Positions 31,847-40,438 of a DNA stretch of 64,000 bases are shown here, piece by piece. The stretch is from contig ONJQ01000001.1 of NCBI GenBank assembly GCA_900318175.1, positions 159,872 to 223,871 of the forward strand, written 5' to 3'. Each line of letters begins with the position of its first letter. Position 1 is the first letter of the stretch. Source of the stretch: an uncultured Bacteroidales bacterium. GTDB lineage: Bacteria > Bacteroidota > Bacteroidia > Bacteroidales > P3. Below the pieces are notes generated by a model. It worked only from the letters and a program-made list of their open reading frames with translations, was not told the DNA's origin and made no database searches. The translations under genes were made by a program, and so were the position numbers.

Positions 31847-31927
31847 GCAGCCGAGCACGGCTGCTGTGGGGGTGAGGGCGGCAGCCGAGCACGGCTGAGG
31901 CTTTGGGCGGCAGCCGAGCACGGCTGC
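31847..31927. repeat. Three palindromic elements in late spacer
   Basis: Copies with AGCA loop at 31847-31864, 31881-31898 (right arm one base changed) and 31910-31927, spaced 29-34 bp, just upstream of late promoter P4. Confidence 0.9.
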
Positions 31928-31939
31928 CGCTGGCGGGGG

Positions 31940-31975
31940 TGTCCCTTCGGGAGTGTGGGAATGGTTGTATCTTTG
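31940..31975 (+). promoter_or_regulatory. Late promoter P4 (tail operon)
   Basis: TGTCCCTTCGGG at 31940 and TATCTTTG at 31968-31975: again 28 bp. Nearly identical to P3. Confidence 0.85.
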
Positions 31976-31988
31976 CAGAAGAAAAAAT

Positions 31989-33587
31989 ATGGTGACACTT
32001 GAAACACAGCCCAGGTATGTAAGCTTCGCGGGAGACCGCGCGAAGTACGGTTTATCGTGCAGCGACTTGGCGAGCGGCGGAAGGGCTGCCAGATTCGGCG
32101 TAGGCATAACTTCCGGGCTCTTTGCCTACGGGCGGAGTCTGATAGTGGAGCTGAACGGGATGACGCTTTACTTTGTGAGGTCGGTGGTGGCGCTGCCTGT
32201 TGCCGGAACGGCGACGGGGCTTGATGCCTACACGTGGAGTACAGTGGACACGCTGCGGCGTGTACTGGAGGATAATCTTTATGTGAGCGAGCTGTTCGAG
32301 GTGGAAGACCCTTCACCGGAGGATGCCAATGTAGATTTTTGGCTGGTGGCCAAAAGTGTCGGGGTCCTGGATGTGGCGGTGCGCAGCAATGCCGCGGCAC
32401 TGGCTTGCAGGATTGTGACGGAGGATGGCGAGGATGCCGCCTTGTTGAAGAACTACACGTTGCAGACCGCCTTCGAGTTTGAGACCGGCGGGAAGAGCCA
32501 GTGGCTGCATTATTGGCCTGTGGACGGCCGGGTGGAGCTCGGGACGGACCTGCTGAAGGGATATTTCGGAGCCCCGTCGCTACCGGGGCGCGTCGAGGGT
32601 TACGGGGCGAGGGAGCAGGTGGACGCGGTGCTGAGGTACAGGCTGCGCTACTATGAGTGCTTCGGTGAGGTGCCCGTGGCCTATGGTCTGCACACCGGGG
32701 ATTGGAAGCTGCTGCTGAGAGGCGAGACAGTGGAGAAGTATGCCCTGGAGGGCGTGCCGGACTGGCGGGATGAACACCAGGGGGCACAGGTGGGCGGAGG
32801 CCGGCTGCGGGTGATAGGTTCCGACACGCGCAAGAAGTGCGAGGTGCGGCGGAACCAGGCGGAGTACATTTACTTGTTTTGGGGCGACGAGAGCGGCACT
32901 GCTGAGTCCAAGACTGTGACGGGAATATTGCGGCAGTGGCTGTCCGACGGCACAGAGACAGAGACGGCGTTGCCGGAACTGAGCATTGCGGGGAACAGGG
33001 TGTATCGTGTGGCGGTGGGGCCGTCGGCGGTGGGGCTGTCGGGCGATGCGGCCGTATATGAGATTGCTTTGAGTTATGACGGCCGGCTGGTGTGGCGTCG
33101 GGAGTGGGAGGTGATGCCCTCCTTCTACTACGAGCACCAGCTGCTGCTGATGGACAGATACGGGTTGATGAGAACCTGGATGGCGCAGTACGTGAAGCGG
33201 AGCGTGGCCTTCGAGGCCGACGAGGTGCTGAACGAGGGGCGCAGGATGTACGACGTGACAGACCGGGTGGAGGAGTTCACTGCTGTGGGTGCGAAGATGC
33301 GAACCGAAGAGGCGCAGCGGATGGCGCAGAGTCATGGTAGCGAGTGGGCATATATATGGGCCAACGGGCAGTGGTGCCGTATCTCGATCAAGCCGGGGAG
33401 TGTGACAGTGGAGGACGAAGGCGGCGGGATGGCGCAGGTGACGCTGGAGTTTGTGTTCGTGGCCAACAAGCGGAACAATATCGGCCGGGTTGAGGTGCAG
33501 CAGAGAGGTAACGTTGTCGATGGGGCATTGATGACCGAGGACGGTTTCTATCTTATGACAGAAAACGGAGAAATAATAACAATCTAA
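31989..33587 (+). CDS. Putative distal tail / baseplate protein
   Basis: 532 aa from ATG 31989, 13 bases after the -7 box; an upstream ATG at 31953 would lie inside the promoter. Beta-rich throughout, no signal, no catalytic motif. It follows the tape measure and precedes the fibre gene, the usual place of Dit-like proteins. The C-terminal part ends GALMTEDGFYLMTENGEII, a short beta repeat also seen at ends of other Bacteroidales phage tail proteins. Confidence 0.6.
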   Translation: MVTLETQPRYVSFAGDRAKYGLSCSDLASGGRAARFGVGITSGLFAYGRSLIVELNGMTLYFVRSVVALPVAGTATGLDAYTWSTVDTLRRVLEDNLYVSELFEVEDPSPEDANVDFWLVAKSVGVLDVAVRSNAAALACRIVTEDGEDAALLKNYTLQTAFEFETGGKSQWLHYWPVDGRVELGTDLLKGYFGAPSLPGRVEGYGAREQVDAVLRYRLRYYECFGEVPVAYGLHTGDWKLLLRGETVEKYALEGVPDWRDEHQGAQVGGGRLRVIGSDTRKKCEVRRNQAEYIYLFWGDESGTAESKTVTGILRQWLSDGTETETALPELSIAGNRVYRVAVGPSAVGLSGDAAVYEIALSYDGRLVWRREWEVMPSFYYEHQLLLMDRYGLMRTWMAQYVKRSVAFEADEVLNEGRRMYDVTDRVEEFTAVGAKMRTEEAQRMAQSHGSEWAYIWANGQWCRISIKPGSVTVEDEGGGMAQVTLEFVFVANKRNNIGRVEVQQRGNVVDGALMTEDGFYLMTENGEIITI

Positions 33588-33599
33588 CGACAAAAAGAG

Positions 33600-35777
33600 A
33601 TGGAAAGCAAGAAAATATCGGAGCTGGAACAGTATAACGGAAGTGCCAACGGTTTTATGGTGCCTGGTGTGGCCGGCGGGGAGACCCAGAAGGCAGACCT
33701 GGGCGCGATGGTGGACAAAGGGGCCGGTGCGGCCGGGTACGTGAAGAGTACCGACCTGAAGACGGTGAACGGGGTGCCCCTCACCGGGCAGGGGGACGTT
33801 GCGCTGGAGCTGGCCAACCCGTTCAAGGGGTATTACCCTGCCGGAGAGGCAAAGCCCGGTGAAGGGGCTGTTGGGGATTATCTGTACGCCCCTCCGTCCG
33901 ACGCGCAGTCTACTGCCACGGCAACCCTCTGGCATTATGATGCCCTCCAGACCCCTCCGTGGTCGGATACTGGGATTGATGTTAGCAGCGTTGTGGGCGT
34001 GGCATTTGGCAGCGGGCAGCCTGTCTCCCAGGTGCGTATCAAGAATGACTTCAGCGGCGGACAAGGAGATGTGCTGAGTGCGGAGGCCGGTCGGCAGCTC
34101 AGCGAGGAGGTTGCCGCGATCAATAAGCCGGACAAGACCGTCTTGATGGATCAGGAGGGGTACATCAAGTGGTCCACGGGAAACAGGACGGCGGTGTCGG
34201 GATACTTTTGTTCGGACTTCGTCGAATTGTCCGGCTACACTGAGTTGAACTACACTCTTAATGCCATTGGGACGACGGCTGCCAATATTGCTTTCTACGA
34301 TGCTGACAAGGTGTTTTTGCCGGAAATATCTGTGCGGGGGAATAGTGCGGTGCAGACGGGAGATATTGACTTGTCCGCTGCCGCGTATGAACAGGCGGTG
34401 TATGTGCGAGTCAGCGAGCCTGTGGCGGATGTGGCCGGGACGGTGGTGCTGGCGGCCAACTCCATAATCCCGCAAATAATGGCGGGTGTAGAGTCTTTGG
34501 CGCAGGATGTGGACGGGCTGAATGACAAGGTGGACGGGATAGTGGTGGAAGATGTTTCCGCTGACATAACTATAAACGGATATATCAAGTGGGAGACGGG
34601 GCTGGGTACCGGAACGTCAGAGACGTATAAGCGCAGCGACTATATAGGGTTGAGTGGTTACACCGACATTGAATACCGCGTTGGTGGAGCAATTTCGGGC
34701 GTGGCGGCTGTTGTTGCCTTCTACGACGCTGACAAGGGTTATTTGCAAGAGGTGTCGGTGCGGGGGAATAGTGCGGTGCGGACGGGTAGGATAGACCTGG
34801 CCGATGCCGCGTATGCTTCGGCAAGATTTGTGCGTTTTTGCGCGGCTGCGTCATTGACCGACGCCTATGCAAGGTTGTATAATCGAGAGACGTTGAGTTA
34901 TGAGGTCTCTGAGCTTGAAAGAAGGGTAAGCCAGTTGGACCAGACGGGTGGCATCAAAGTGCTGATTTTCGGCGATAGCATTACGGACAATATGGGTTTG
35001 AGTGTGAATGATACGACCAACTGTTCTGAATCGTGCTACTTCAGGACGACGGATTATGTAAACGGAGATGGACAAACGGTTGTGTATAAAAAGTGGCCGC
35101 AGCTGTTGGCTGAGTTTTTTGGAACTGATGAGGTTCGGAATTATGCCCGTAGTGGAGCATCGTACAAAGACCAACCGTCCTATACAAGTGGTGAGAACAG
35201 GCGAAGAAGTTTATCGTACCAGATAACTGTAGCTGAAAATGATTTGTCCAACCCCAACGGGGTTTTCCCGACAGAAGGAACTTATGTCCCGGATGTTGTT
35301 GTGTTTGCCCTTGGCACTAACGACGGGAATCCTAATGACACTTTTGAGTCGGCCATTGCTAAGATAGTGTATAATTCAGAAGATAATGTTAATACGAGCG
35401 TTGATGTAGAAGCGACGCTGGCGGCGTTGGACAAGTCCAAGTTCAACGAGGCTGTGATGTATGCCTTTCTGAAGGTTAAATCAATGTTCCCGACGGCCTT
35501 GTTTATGTGTCTGTTGCCCATACAAAGATGGTCCAACACTGCTGTGATGGGGGGGTTGCACGAAAGCCTGAAGGCTATGGCCAACTACTTTTCTATTCCC
35601 GTGATTGACGGAGCATCTGAGATGGGGGTGGTGAAGGCGTTGGAGGTGGATAGTGGGGTCGGCGAACTGCTGAAGGACGGCTTGCATCCCAATGAGAAGG
35701 GGCAGAATGTAATGGCAAGAATGATGATTAGCCAGATTAAGAGTAGGTTTGTGAGCATGGCTGGGATGAATAGTTGA
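33600..35777 (+). CDS. Tail fibre with SGNH/GDSL hydrolase domain
   Basis: 725 aa. N-terminal about 130 residues are fibre-like (KKISELEQYNGSANGFMVPG; VNGVPLTGQGDVAL). Two copies of a roughly 100-residue beta module follow (about 182-285 and 325-425), sharing GYIKW, LSGYT, FYDADK and VRGNSAV. The C-terminal domain is an SGNH hydrolase: GDSIT with Ser460, Gly in ARSGAS, GTND at 572-575, and Asp693/His696 in DGLHP. It probably deacetylates or de-esterifies surface polysaccharide. The hydrolase part is visibly less GC-rich than the rest of the gene, suggesting acquisition of a receptor-binding module. Confidence 0.85.
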   Translation: MESKKISELEQYNGSANGFMVPGVAGGETQKADLGAMVDKGAGAAGYVKSTDLKTVNGVPLTGQGDVALELANPFKGYYPAGEAKPGEGAVGDYLYAPPSDAQSTATATLWHYDALQTPPWSDTGIDVSSVVGVAFGSGQPVSQVRIKNDFSGGQGDVLSAEAGRQLSEEVAAINKPDKTVLMDQEGYIKWSTGNRTAVSGYFCSDFVELSGYTELNYTLNAIGTTAANIAFYDADKVFLPEISVRGNSAVQTGDIDLSAAAYEQAVYVRVSEPVADVAGTVVLAANSIIPQIMAGVESLAQDVDGLNDKVDGIVVEDVSADITINGYIKWETGLGTGTSETYKRSDYIGLSGYTDIEYRVGGAISGVAAVVAFYDADKGYLQEVSVRGNSAVRTGRIDLADAAYASARFVRFCAAASLTDAYARLYNRETLSYEVSELERRVSQLDQTGGIKVLIFGDSITDNMGLSVNDTTNCSESCYFRTTDYVNGDGQTVVYKKWPQLLAEFFGTDEVRNYARSGASYKDQPSYTSGENRRRSLSYQITVAENDLSNPNGVFPTEGTYVPDVVVFALGTNDGNPNDTFESAIAKIVYNSEDNVNTSVDVEATLAALDKSKFNEAVMYAFLKVKSMFPTALFMCLLPIQRWSNTAVMGGLHESLKAMANYFSIPVIDGASEMGVVKALEVDSGVGELLKDGLHPNEKGQNVMARMMISQIKSRFVSMAGMNS

Positions 35778-35811
35778 GGTTTGGCCGCGGGCAGGGTTTT
35801 GGTGCTTGCGG

Positions 35812-35829
35812 CCAGCCGAGAACGGCTGG
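35812..35829. repeat. Palindromic element, CCAGCCG variant
   Basis: CCAGCCGAGAACGGCTGG: outer pair changed on both arms, so the stem stays perfect. Lies in the spacer after the fibre gene. Confidence 0.85.
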
Positions 35830-35846
35830 ATTTAAAACCATGAGAT

Positions 35847-36116
35847 ATGAAACGGTTACGGACTAAGGGATTGCAGTGGCACGCGGTGGCGTTTGCGGTT
35901 TGCCTGGCGGTGTCGATAGGATTGATTGTGGGGGGGTTCTCTGTGCCTCCCAAGGGTGTTATCGACGGGTCGGTGCTTACGGGTGTGGGTGAGTTGTTTG
36001 GGTTTGCCGCATTGGCGCAGATTCGTTCGCTGGTGGCGCGGGGGAAGGGGGTGAAGATACAGCACGGGACTACGTCGGTGTCTGTTGGGGATGAGGAGGA
36101 TTTGGACCCTTGTTGA
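35847..36116 (+). CDS. Small membrane protein, holin candidate
   Basis: 89 aa, starting MKRLRTKGLQWHAVAFAVC. One clear membrane helix (about 11-31) and a weaker one (about 48-62), with a basic N-terminus and an acidic C-terminal tail (VGDEEDLDP). Small proteins of this shape are frequent near tail genes of Bacteroidales phages. A holin-type role in releasing the lysins is plausible but not shown. Confidence 0.6.
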   Translation: MKRLRTKGLQWHAVAFAVCLAVSIGLIVGGFSVPPKGVIDGSVLTGVGELFGFAALAQIRSLVARGKGVKIQHGTTSVSVGDEEDLDPC

Positions 36117-36125
36117 TTTTTTTTT

Positions 36126-36158
36126 ATAGATTTGATAGATATGATAGATATGATAGAG
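36126..36158 (+). repeat. TAGATATGA spacer array
   Basis: TAGATTTGA, TAGATATGA twice, TAGAGAGAT. The ATG at 36150 of the next gene lies inside the array. Confidence 0.85.
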
Positions 36159-36443
36159 AGATTAAGTCATTGTGTAATTTGTTTTTTGGGCGAGTCGCAC
36201 AGAGGGGCCCACTTGATTGTGGGCCTCTTTGGCGGCTTGTTTTTTACGGCCTTGTTTACGATAGTCTTTGCTTTCGGCATGGAGCTGAAAGAGGTGCAAG
36301 CCGACCGTGAGAATACAGGCAGACCGTGGTGGAAGCCGTGGGGGTTGTGCTGGCGGAAGTGGGACTGGATTGATGTCGGGATGACTGTTGGCGGAGGGGT
36401 TGTCGGGAATGCGGTATGGATTTTAGCTCTAATAAATGTGTGA
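36150..36443 (+). CDS. Small membrane protein
   Basis: 97 aa from ATG 36150; earlier ATGs add only MID repeats. Two or three membrane segments (HLIVGLFGGLFFTALFTIVF; VGMTVGGGVVGNAVWILAL) separated by a Trp-rich loop (RPWWKPWGLCWRKWDW). With the preceding gene it may form the lysis membrane module, or it may be a phage surface-exclusion protein. Its stop TGA overlaps the next ATG (TGATG). Confidence 0.6.
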   Translation: MIERLSHCVICFLGESHRGAHLIVGLFGGLFFTALFTIVFAFGMELKEVQADRENTGRPWWKPWGLCWRKWDWIDVGMTVGGGVVGNAVWILALINV

Positions 36444-39100
36444 TGATAGAGGTACTGGTGGCGGGCCGGGGCCTGAGCATACCGGCGGATACGGAGATCA
36501 TCCTCGAACAGAACGCGGCATGGGCGAACCTTGACGAGATTGGCGGGGATATAGTCTGGACGTTCACTGTTCCGGCGAAGGCGAACGAGGCTGTGCTGGA
36601 CCAGGCGGGGCATATAATAGTGTCGAGGCACAAGCGATATGCCGCTGAGGTACGGTTCGACGGGGTGCCTATTGCGCGCGGGGAGCTGTATGTTCAGCAG
36701 GCGCAGAACGAGGAGCAGCTGAACTGCGGGATGACGCTGAACACCTTCGCCCCGGGCTGGGGAGCGAAGAAACTGAAGGATAACGAGTACAAAGAGGTCG
36801 TGGAGATAGGCACGAGCGCGGACACTTACAAAGCAGAGTGGCTGGCGTTCCTGAGGGGGACGCTGGCGGCGGACAGCCCGTACAAGTTCTTCCTGTTTAT
36901 CGACCAGGAGTTTATGGGAGACAACCCTGATTATGGTTGGTACAGGGGTGCGCTGAGCCACCTGACGAGCAACAGCAGCGCGCAGAATCAGATGGCCAAG
37001 TATGTGAACCGGCTGCTGGTGGACGGGGAGGGGGAGATTATCAACCGCCCGGACAGTGACGGGTTGGGTGCAAGGATCTTCAACTCGGCGGACATGGTGG
37101 CCGCCGACGCCAAGGTGAACGGCTACCATTGGGCACCGGCAGTGCGGCTCGACCATTTAGTGCGGAAGGTCATGGAGAGTTGCGGGATGGGGGTGCAGGG
37201 CAGTTTCTTGCGGAATGCCTTCGTGGGGAGGCTGTACGCTCAGAGTATGAATGCCATGGACGGCAACATACTTCAATACCCCGTGGTGCAGAGGGTGACA
37301 TTGAGCGGGCAGGTGGCCGCCGGCAGCGTAGCCCCTGAGGCTATCGACAACACTATACCCGTAAATGTGGGGGAAGCGGGATGCCCTGGGTTCAGCGTTG
37401 CCAATGGCTTTGTTGCGGACGGGATGACGGTCTCGTTCAGGATGATGCTGCCTGTGCTGGGGCTGGCCAGTGTGGACTTGGACGGGCACCCGTTGGACTA
37501 CAGCCACTATGATGAGGCGTTGTTCCTGGTGTTCCGGCAAGACAGCGACACGCCGTTGCCACGGTACCGCGCGAACCTGAACGCCTCACAGGCGACGGGG
37601 GACCCGGTGTACATCTATGGGGACATGATAGACAGCGAGACCTACGTCAGGACGATCGGGCCGTTGAGCGGGGGGGTGCTGCTGATGAACGGCGACGAGG
37701 CATCGAACGGCGGGCATCTGTTCCAGCGGCCGGGGAGTGCGTTCATGGTGCAGATGAGCCGCACGCTGAAGTTCAATCCGGGGTACGGAACCATACACAG
37801 CGAATACTATATCGGGACGGCGGAGGTGAACGGGTCGATGGCCACGGGACTGACGGGCAGCCACAGGTTCTATGCGCAACTGGTGAAGTGCAGGGTGAAG
37901 ACCTTCAAGGACACGCCGTACCTGTACCAGATGCAGACAAGCGACGGAGCCACGTTTACCGTGAATCCCAACTATGACACAAGTATAATCGAGGAGCTGA
38001 CAGACTACGAAGTGATAGACTTCGCTGATTACAGCTATTGCGACACGAGGCTGAATGTGTTTGCGCGGTCGTTCGACCTACGGCAGCACGTACCCAACCT
38101 CACTAACGGCGAGTTCTTGAAAGAGATGTGCAAGTTCTTTGGGCTGAACCTGTACGTCGGAGGGTTCCAGCGGCGGGTGCAGCTGTCCTTTTTCGGGGAC
38201 GTGCTCAGGGCCCGCTCGATGGCCATAGACGCCTATGTCGTGGGGATGACCAAGATGACGTATGAGACGCACAACTACAAGCTGAAGGTGCAGCCGGTGC
38301 TGGGCGTGGTGGAGGTGAATCCGCAGAAGGACGCAGGGGAGTACACGACGAGGGAGGAGCTGCCCTTCCCGCAGACCAAGAAAGGGAAGTATGCCTATGT
38401 CCGCAATGAGAACAGCTGGAGGGTGAGCGAGCAGAGGGAAGAGGACGACGAGGGAGAGACTTCGGCCGCGACGTACAACTGGATCCACAGCAAAGGGAAC
38501 AACTACGGGCTGAACGTGGGGGACCCCGAGAAGGACGAGGAGGAGGTGAAGAGTGCCATCCGGGTGCCTAACATGCGATGGACGGACACGAAAGCGACGG
38601 CGAAGTATCTCAACGAAGTGCCGCAGTCGGGATGCAGCTCGATGATGCAGGATGAGTACACCGGTGAGTTCGACATGATTTTGCAGCAGTACCGAGGACG
38701 GAGACTGTTGCAGTTGCAGAAGGCCGGAGAGGTGACGGAGGGCTATATCGAGGACGCAAACCCCACTTGGTACAACGAGGACGGTAGCGTTGACCGGAAC
38801 GCGCTGAACCTTACGGCCACCGGGGAGCAGAGCGTGGGCGAGATGTGGCAGCGGCCATACTACGGGTTCCTGGCCACGAAGGAAGACGCAGAGTTCGTGG
38901 TGAAGTGCCCGGCGAGGGTGTTCCTGGATCTGTATGCCTTGATGCAGCCGCAGGACAAGTCGGAGAGCGAGCAGGTGCGGTGGGTGTCGTTCAGGAGCCA
39001 GCGGTATCTGCCGAGCCGTATCAGTTACCAGTTCGGGAAGTCGGGGACGGTGACGGCCACCATCACCTGTTCGCGGGAGCATTACGATGCGGGTATTTGA
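36443..39100 (+). CDS. Large putative tail/baseplate protein
   Basis: 885 aa from ATG 36443, which overlaps the previous stop; the upstream ATG at 36416 lies within that gene. Starts MIEVLVAGRGLSIPADTEI. Mostly beta-rich with segments typical of tail proteins (PVVQRVTLSGQVAAGS; NLTNGEFLKEMCKFFGLNLY). No catalytic motif is seen. Position at the end of the tail operon suggests a baseplate hub or tip component. Confidence 0.55.
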   Translation: MIEVLVAGRGLSIPADTEIILEQNAAWANLDEIGGDIVWTFTVPAKANEAVLDQAGHIIVSRHKRYAAEVRFDGVPIARGELYVQQAQNEEQLNCGMTLNTFAPGWGAKKLKDNEYKEVVEIGTSADTYKAEWLAFLRGTLAADSPYKFFLFIDQEFMGDNPDYGWYRGALSHLTSNSSAQNQMAKYVNRLLVDGEGEIINRPDSDGLGARIFNSADMVAADAKVNGYHWAPAVRLDHLVRKVMESCGMGVQGSFLRNAFVGRLYAQSMNAMDGNILQYPVVQRVTLSGQVAAGSVAPEAIDNTIPVNVGEAGCPGFSVANGFVADGMTVSFRMMLPVLGLASVDLDGHPLDYSHYDEALFLVFRQDSDTPLPRYRANLNASQATGDPVYIYGDMIDSETYVRTIGPLSGGVLLMNGDEASNGGHLFQRPGSAFMVQMSRTLKFNPGYGTIHSEYYIGTAEVNGSMATGLTGSHRFYAQLVKCRVKTFKDTPYLYQMQTSDGATFTVNPNYDTSIIEELTDYEVIDFADYSYCDTRLNVFARSFDLRQHVPNLTNGEFLKEMCKFFGLNLYVGGFQRRVQLSFFGDVLRARSMAIDAYVVGMTKMTYETHNYKLKVQPVLGVVEVNPQKDAGEYTTREELPFPQTKKGKYAYVRNENSWRVSEQREEDDEGETSAATYNWIHSKGNNYGLNVGDPEKDEEEVKSAIRVPNMRWTDTKATAKYLNEVPQSGCSSMMQDEYTGEFDMILQQYRGRRLLQLQKAGEVTEGYIEDANPTWYNEDGSVDRNALNLTATGEQSVGEMWQRPYYGFLATKEDAEFVVKCPARVFLDLYALMQPQDKSESEQVRWVSFRSQRYLPSRISYQFGKSGTVTATITCSREHYDAGI

Positions 39101-39101
39101 C

Positions 39102-39139
39102 GCAAACGCCCACAGCCGAGAGCGGCTGCGGGCGTTTGC
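39102..39139. terminator. Long hairpin between convergent genes
   Basis: GCAAACGCCC-A-CAGCCG, loop AGAG, CGGCTG-C-GGGCGTTTGC: a 17-position stem with one mismatch, built around a palindromic element (39112-39129). It lies between the tail operon and the convergent recombinase gene and could end or insulate both transcripts. The following T-run is short. Confidence 0.5.
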
Positions 39140-39145
39140 TGTCGA

Positions 39146-39163
39146 GGCGGCCGAGAACGGCAG
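39146..39163. repeat. Palindromic element, degenerate
   Basis: GGCGGCCGAGAACGGCAG: intact inner stem, diverged outer stem. Confidence 0.55.
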
Positions 39164-39189
39164 TCTCTTCGGGGAGCGACGGCCACCGG

Positions 39190-40353
39190 CTAAAACGGCG
39201 GGGCATTCGTGTAGATGGCGTTGTTTACGGCGGGGTCGAAATGGGAGGTGTAGATGTCCGTCATGGCGAGGCTGGAGTGGTCGGCATGCTGCCGGACGGT
39301 GAGGGGGTCGAGACCGGCGTGGATGAGGTCGGTCAGGCCGGTGTCGCGGAGGGAGTAGAGCTGCATTTCCTTGGGGAGACCTGTTGCCTGACGCATCCGT
39401 TCCCAGCTCTTTTGGAAATAGTCTTTGTTTACCGGTTCTTTGCCTGGTGCGAGGTTTTCATTTTTGCCGAACAGGTAGAAGTCGGTGTTTGTCGCTTTGG
39501 CCAGAACCGGAGAGAGGAGCTCCACCAGGCCCGGCGTGATGGAGGCGCAGCGTTCATGGTGATTTTTGGCGTTGTCGGCGGGGATGGTGATGTAGTGCCG
39601 GTCGAGGTGGATGTGTTTGAGTTGGATCTTCCGGATTTCGGCCGGACGGATGGCCGAGGAATAGACGAGCTGGCAGACTGTGACCATTGCGGGGCGTGTG
39701 GCGGCATAGTGGGCAGTGACTCTGGCGCGGGCTTCGGGCGGTACAAGGATACGGATCTTGGGTTCTTTCTTCATGGGCTTGATTGTGGCGAAGGGGTTCT
39801 CTTTGGCGTAGCAATGCTCGACTGCCCATTGCCAGAAGGAACGTAGGACTTTGAGCGTGTTGTTATACGAACGGTGGCGGTTGCGCTGAGCCTGGATGTG
39901 GTCCATGTAGCGGACGGCTTCTGGACGGAGGAAGGTACCGCTGCGGCGGGTGCCGAAACCATAGTCTGTGCACCAGCGGAGGAAGAGGGATGTGACGGAG
40001 GCATACTGTGTGAGGGTGGACGGACGGCAACCCTCAGCCTGTTTGGCGGCGAGGAATTTTTCGCGGAGCTGTGGGAGTGGGGTGTATAGCCGGGAGTCTT
40101 CCGCCTGGTGGAGCGGAGACCACCCGCCGCGCAGCTTAGCGTTGATGGTGTCAGCGATCTGCTGGGCGGCGAGTTTTTTTTCTGTCTGCGTGCGGCAGCG
40201 GTTGATCAGCCGGGTGATACGGTTCCGGCGGCGTACCATGGTGGAGGAGGCAGGGTCTTTGACATAGTATTCGACGAACCAGCCCATGGCCTGTGTGTGC
40301 CGGACTACAGCGGGGAGATAATCATATATCTCGTGTGTTAGAGGTGTGGACAT
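39190..40353 (-). CDS. Phage integrase, tyrosine recombinase
   Basis: 387 aa from ATG 40353 (MSTPLTHEIYDYLP); the ATG at 40407 would add 18 residues without family support. N-terminal SAM-like DNA-binding part about 85-185. Catalytic residues: Arg236 (AIRPAE), Lys264, Arg336 (YSLRDTG), His359 (HADHSS) and Tyr368 (DIYTS). The first His of the usual HxxR pair is Tyr333. It lies at the right end of the prophage, 111 bp from the 3' end of tRNA-Arg, and should carry out integration there. Confidence 0.93.
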   Translation of the reverse strand: MSTPLTHEIYDYLPAVVRHTQAMGWFVEYYVKDPASSTMVRRRNRITRLINRCRTQTEKKLAAQQIADTINAKLRGGWSPLHQAEDSRLYTPLPQLREKFLAAKQAEGCRPSTLTQYASVTSLFLRWCTDYGFGTRRSGTFLRPEAVRYMDHIQAQRNRHRSYNNTLKVLRSFWQWAVEHCYAKENPFATIKPMKKEPKIRILVPPEARARVTAHYAATRPAMVTVCQLVYSSAIRPAEIRKIQLKHIHLDRHYITIPADNAKNHHERCASITPGLVELLSPVLAKATNTDFYLFGKNENLAPGKEPVNKDYFQKSWERMRQATGLPKEMQLYSLRDTGLTDLIHAGLDPLTVRQHADHSSLAMTDIYTSHFDPAVNNAIYTNAPPF

Positions 40354-40438
40354 TTTTTTTTTGGCGGTTTCAACTTGCTGGAAACCACCGGCGAAAAAGC
40401 GTGACACGGTTGAGGCACAGTTTTTTCGCTGTTGTTGC

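Noticed and set aside
32580-34475. 631-residue open frame on the minus strand
   Set aside because: Spans two well-supported tail genes in antisense and has His/Pro/Arg-rich, motif-free translation.
33600-35777. Diversity-generating retroelement target in the fibre gene
   Set aside because: No reverse transcriptase, template repeat or accessory gene is present in the window.
1442-39163. Palindromic elements as rho-independent terminators
   Set aside because: Copies lack a following T-run, and many lie inside genes. Only the long 39102 hairpin is kept as a possible barrier.
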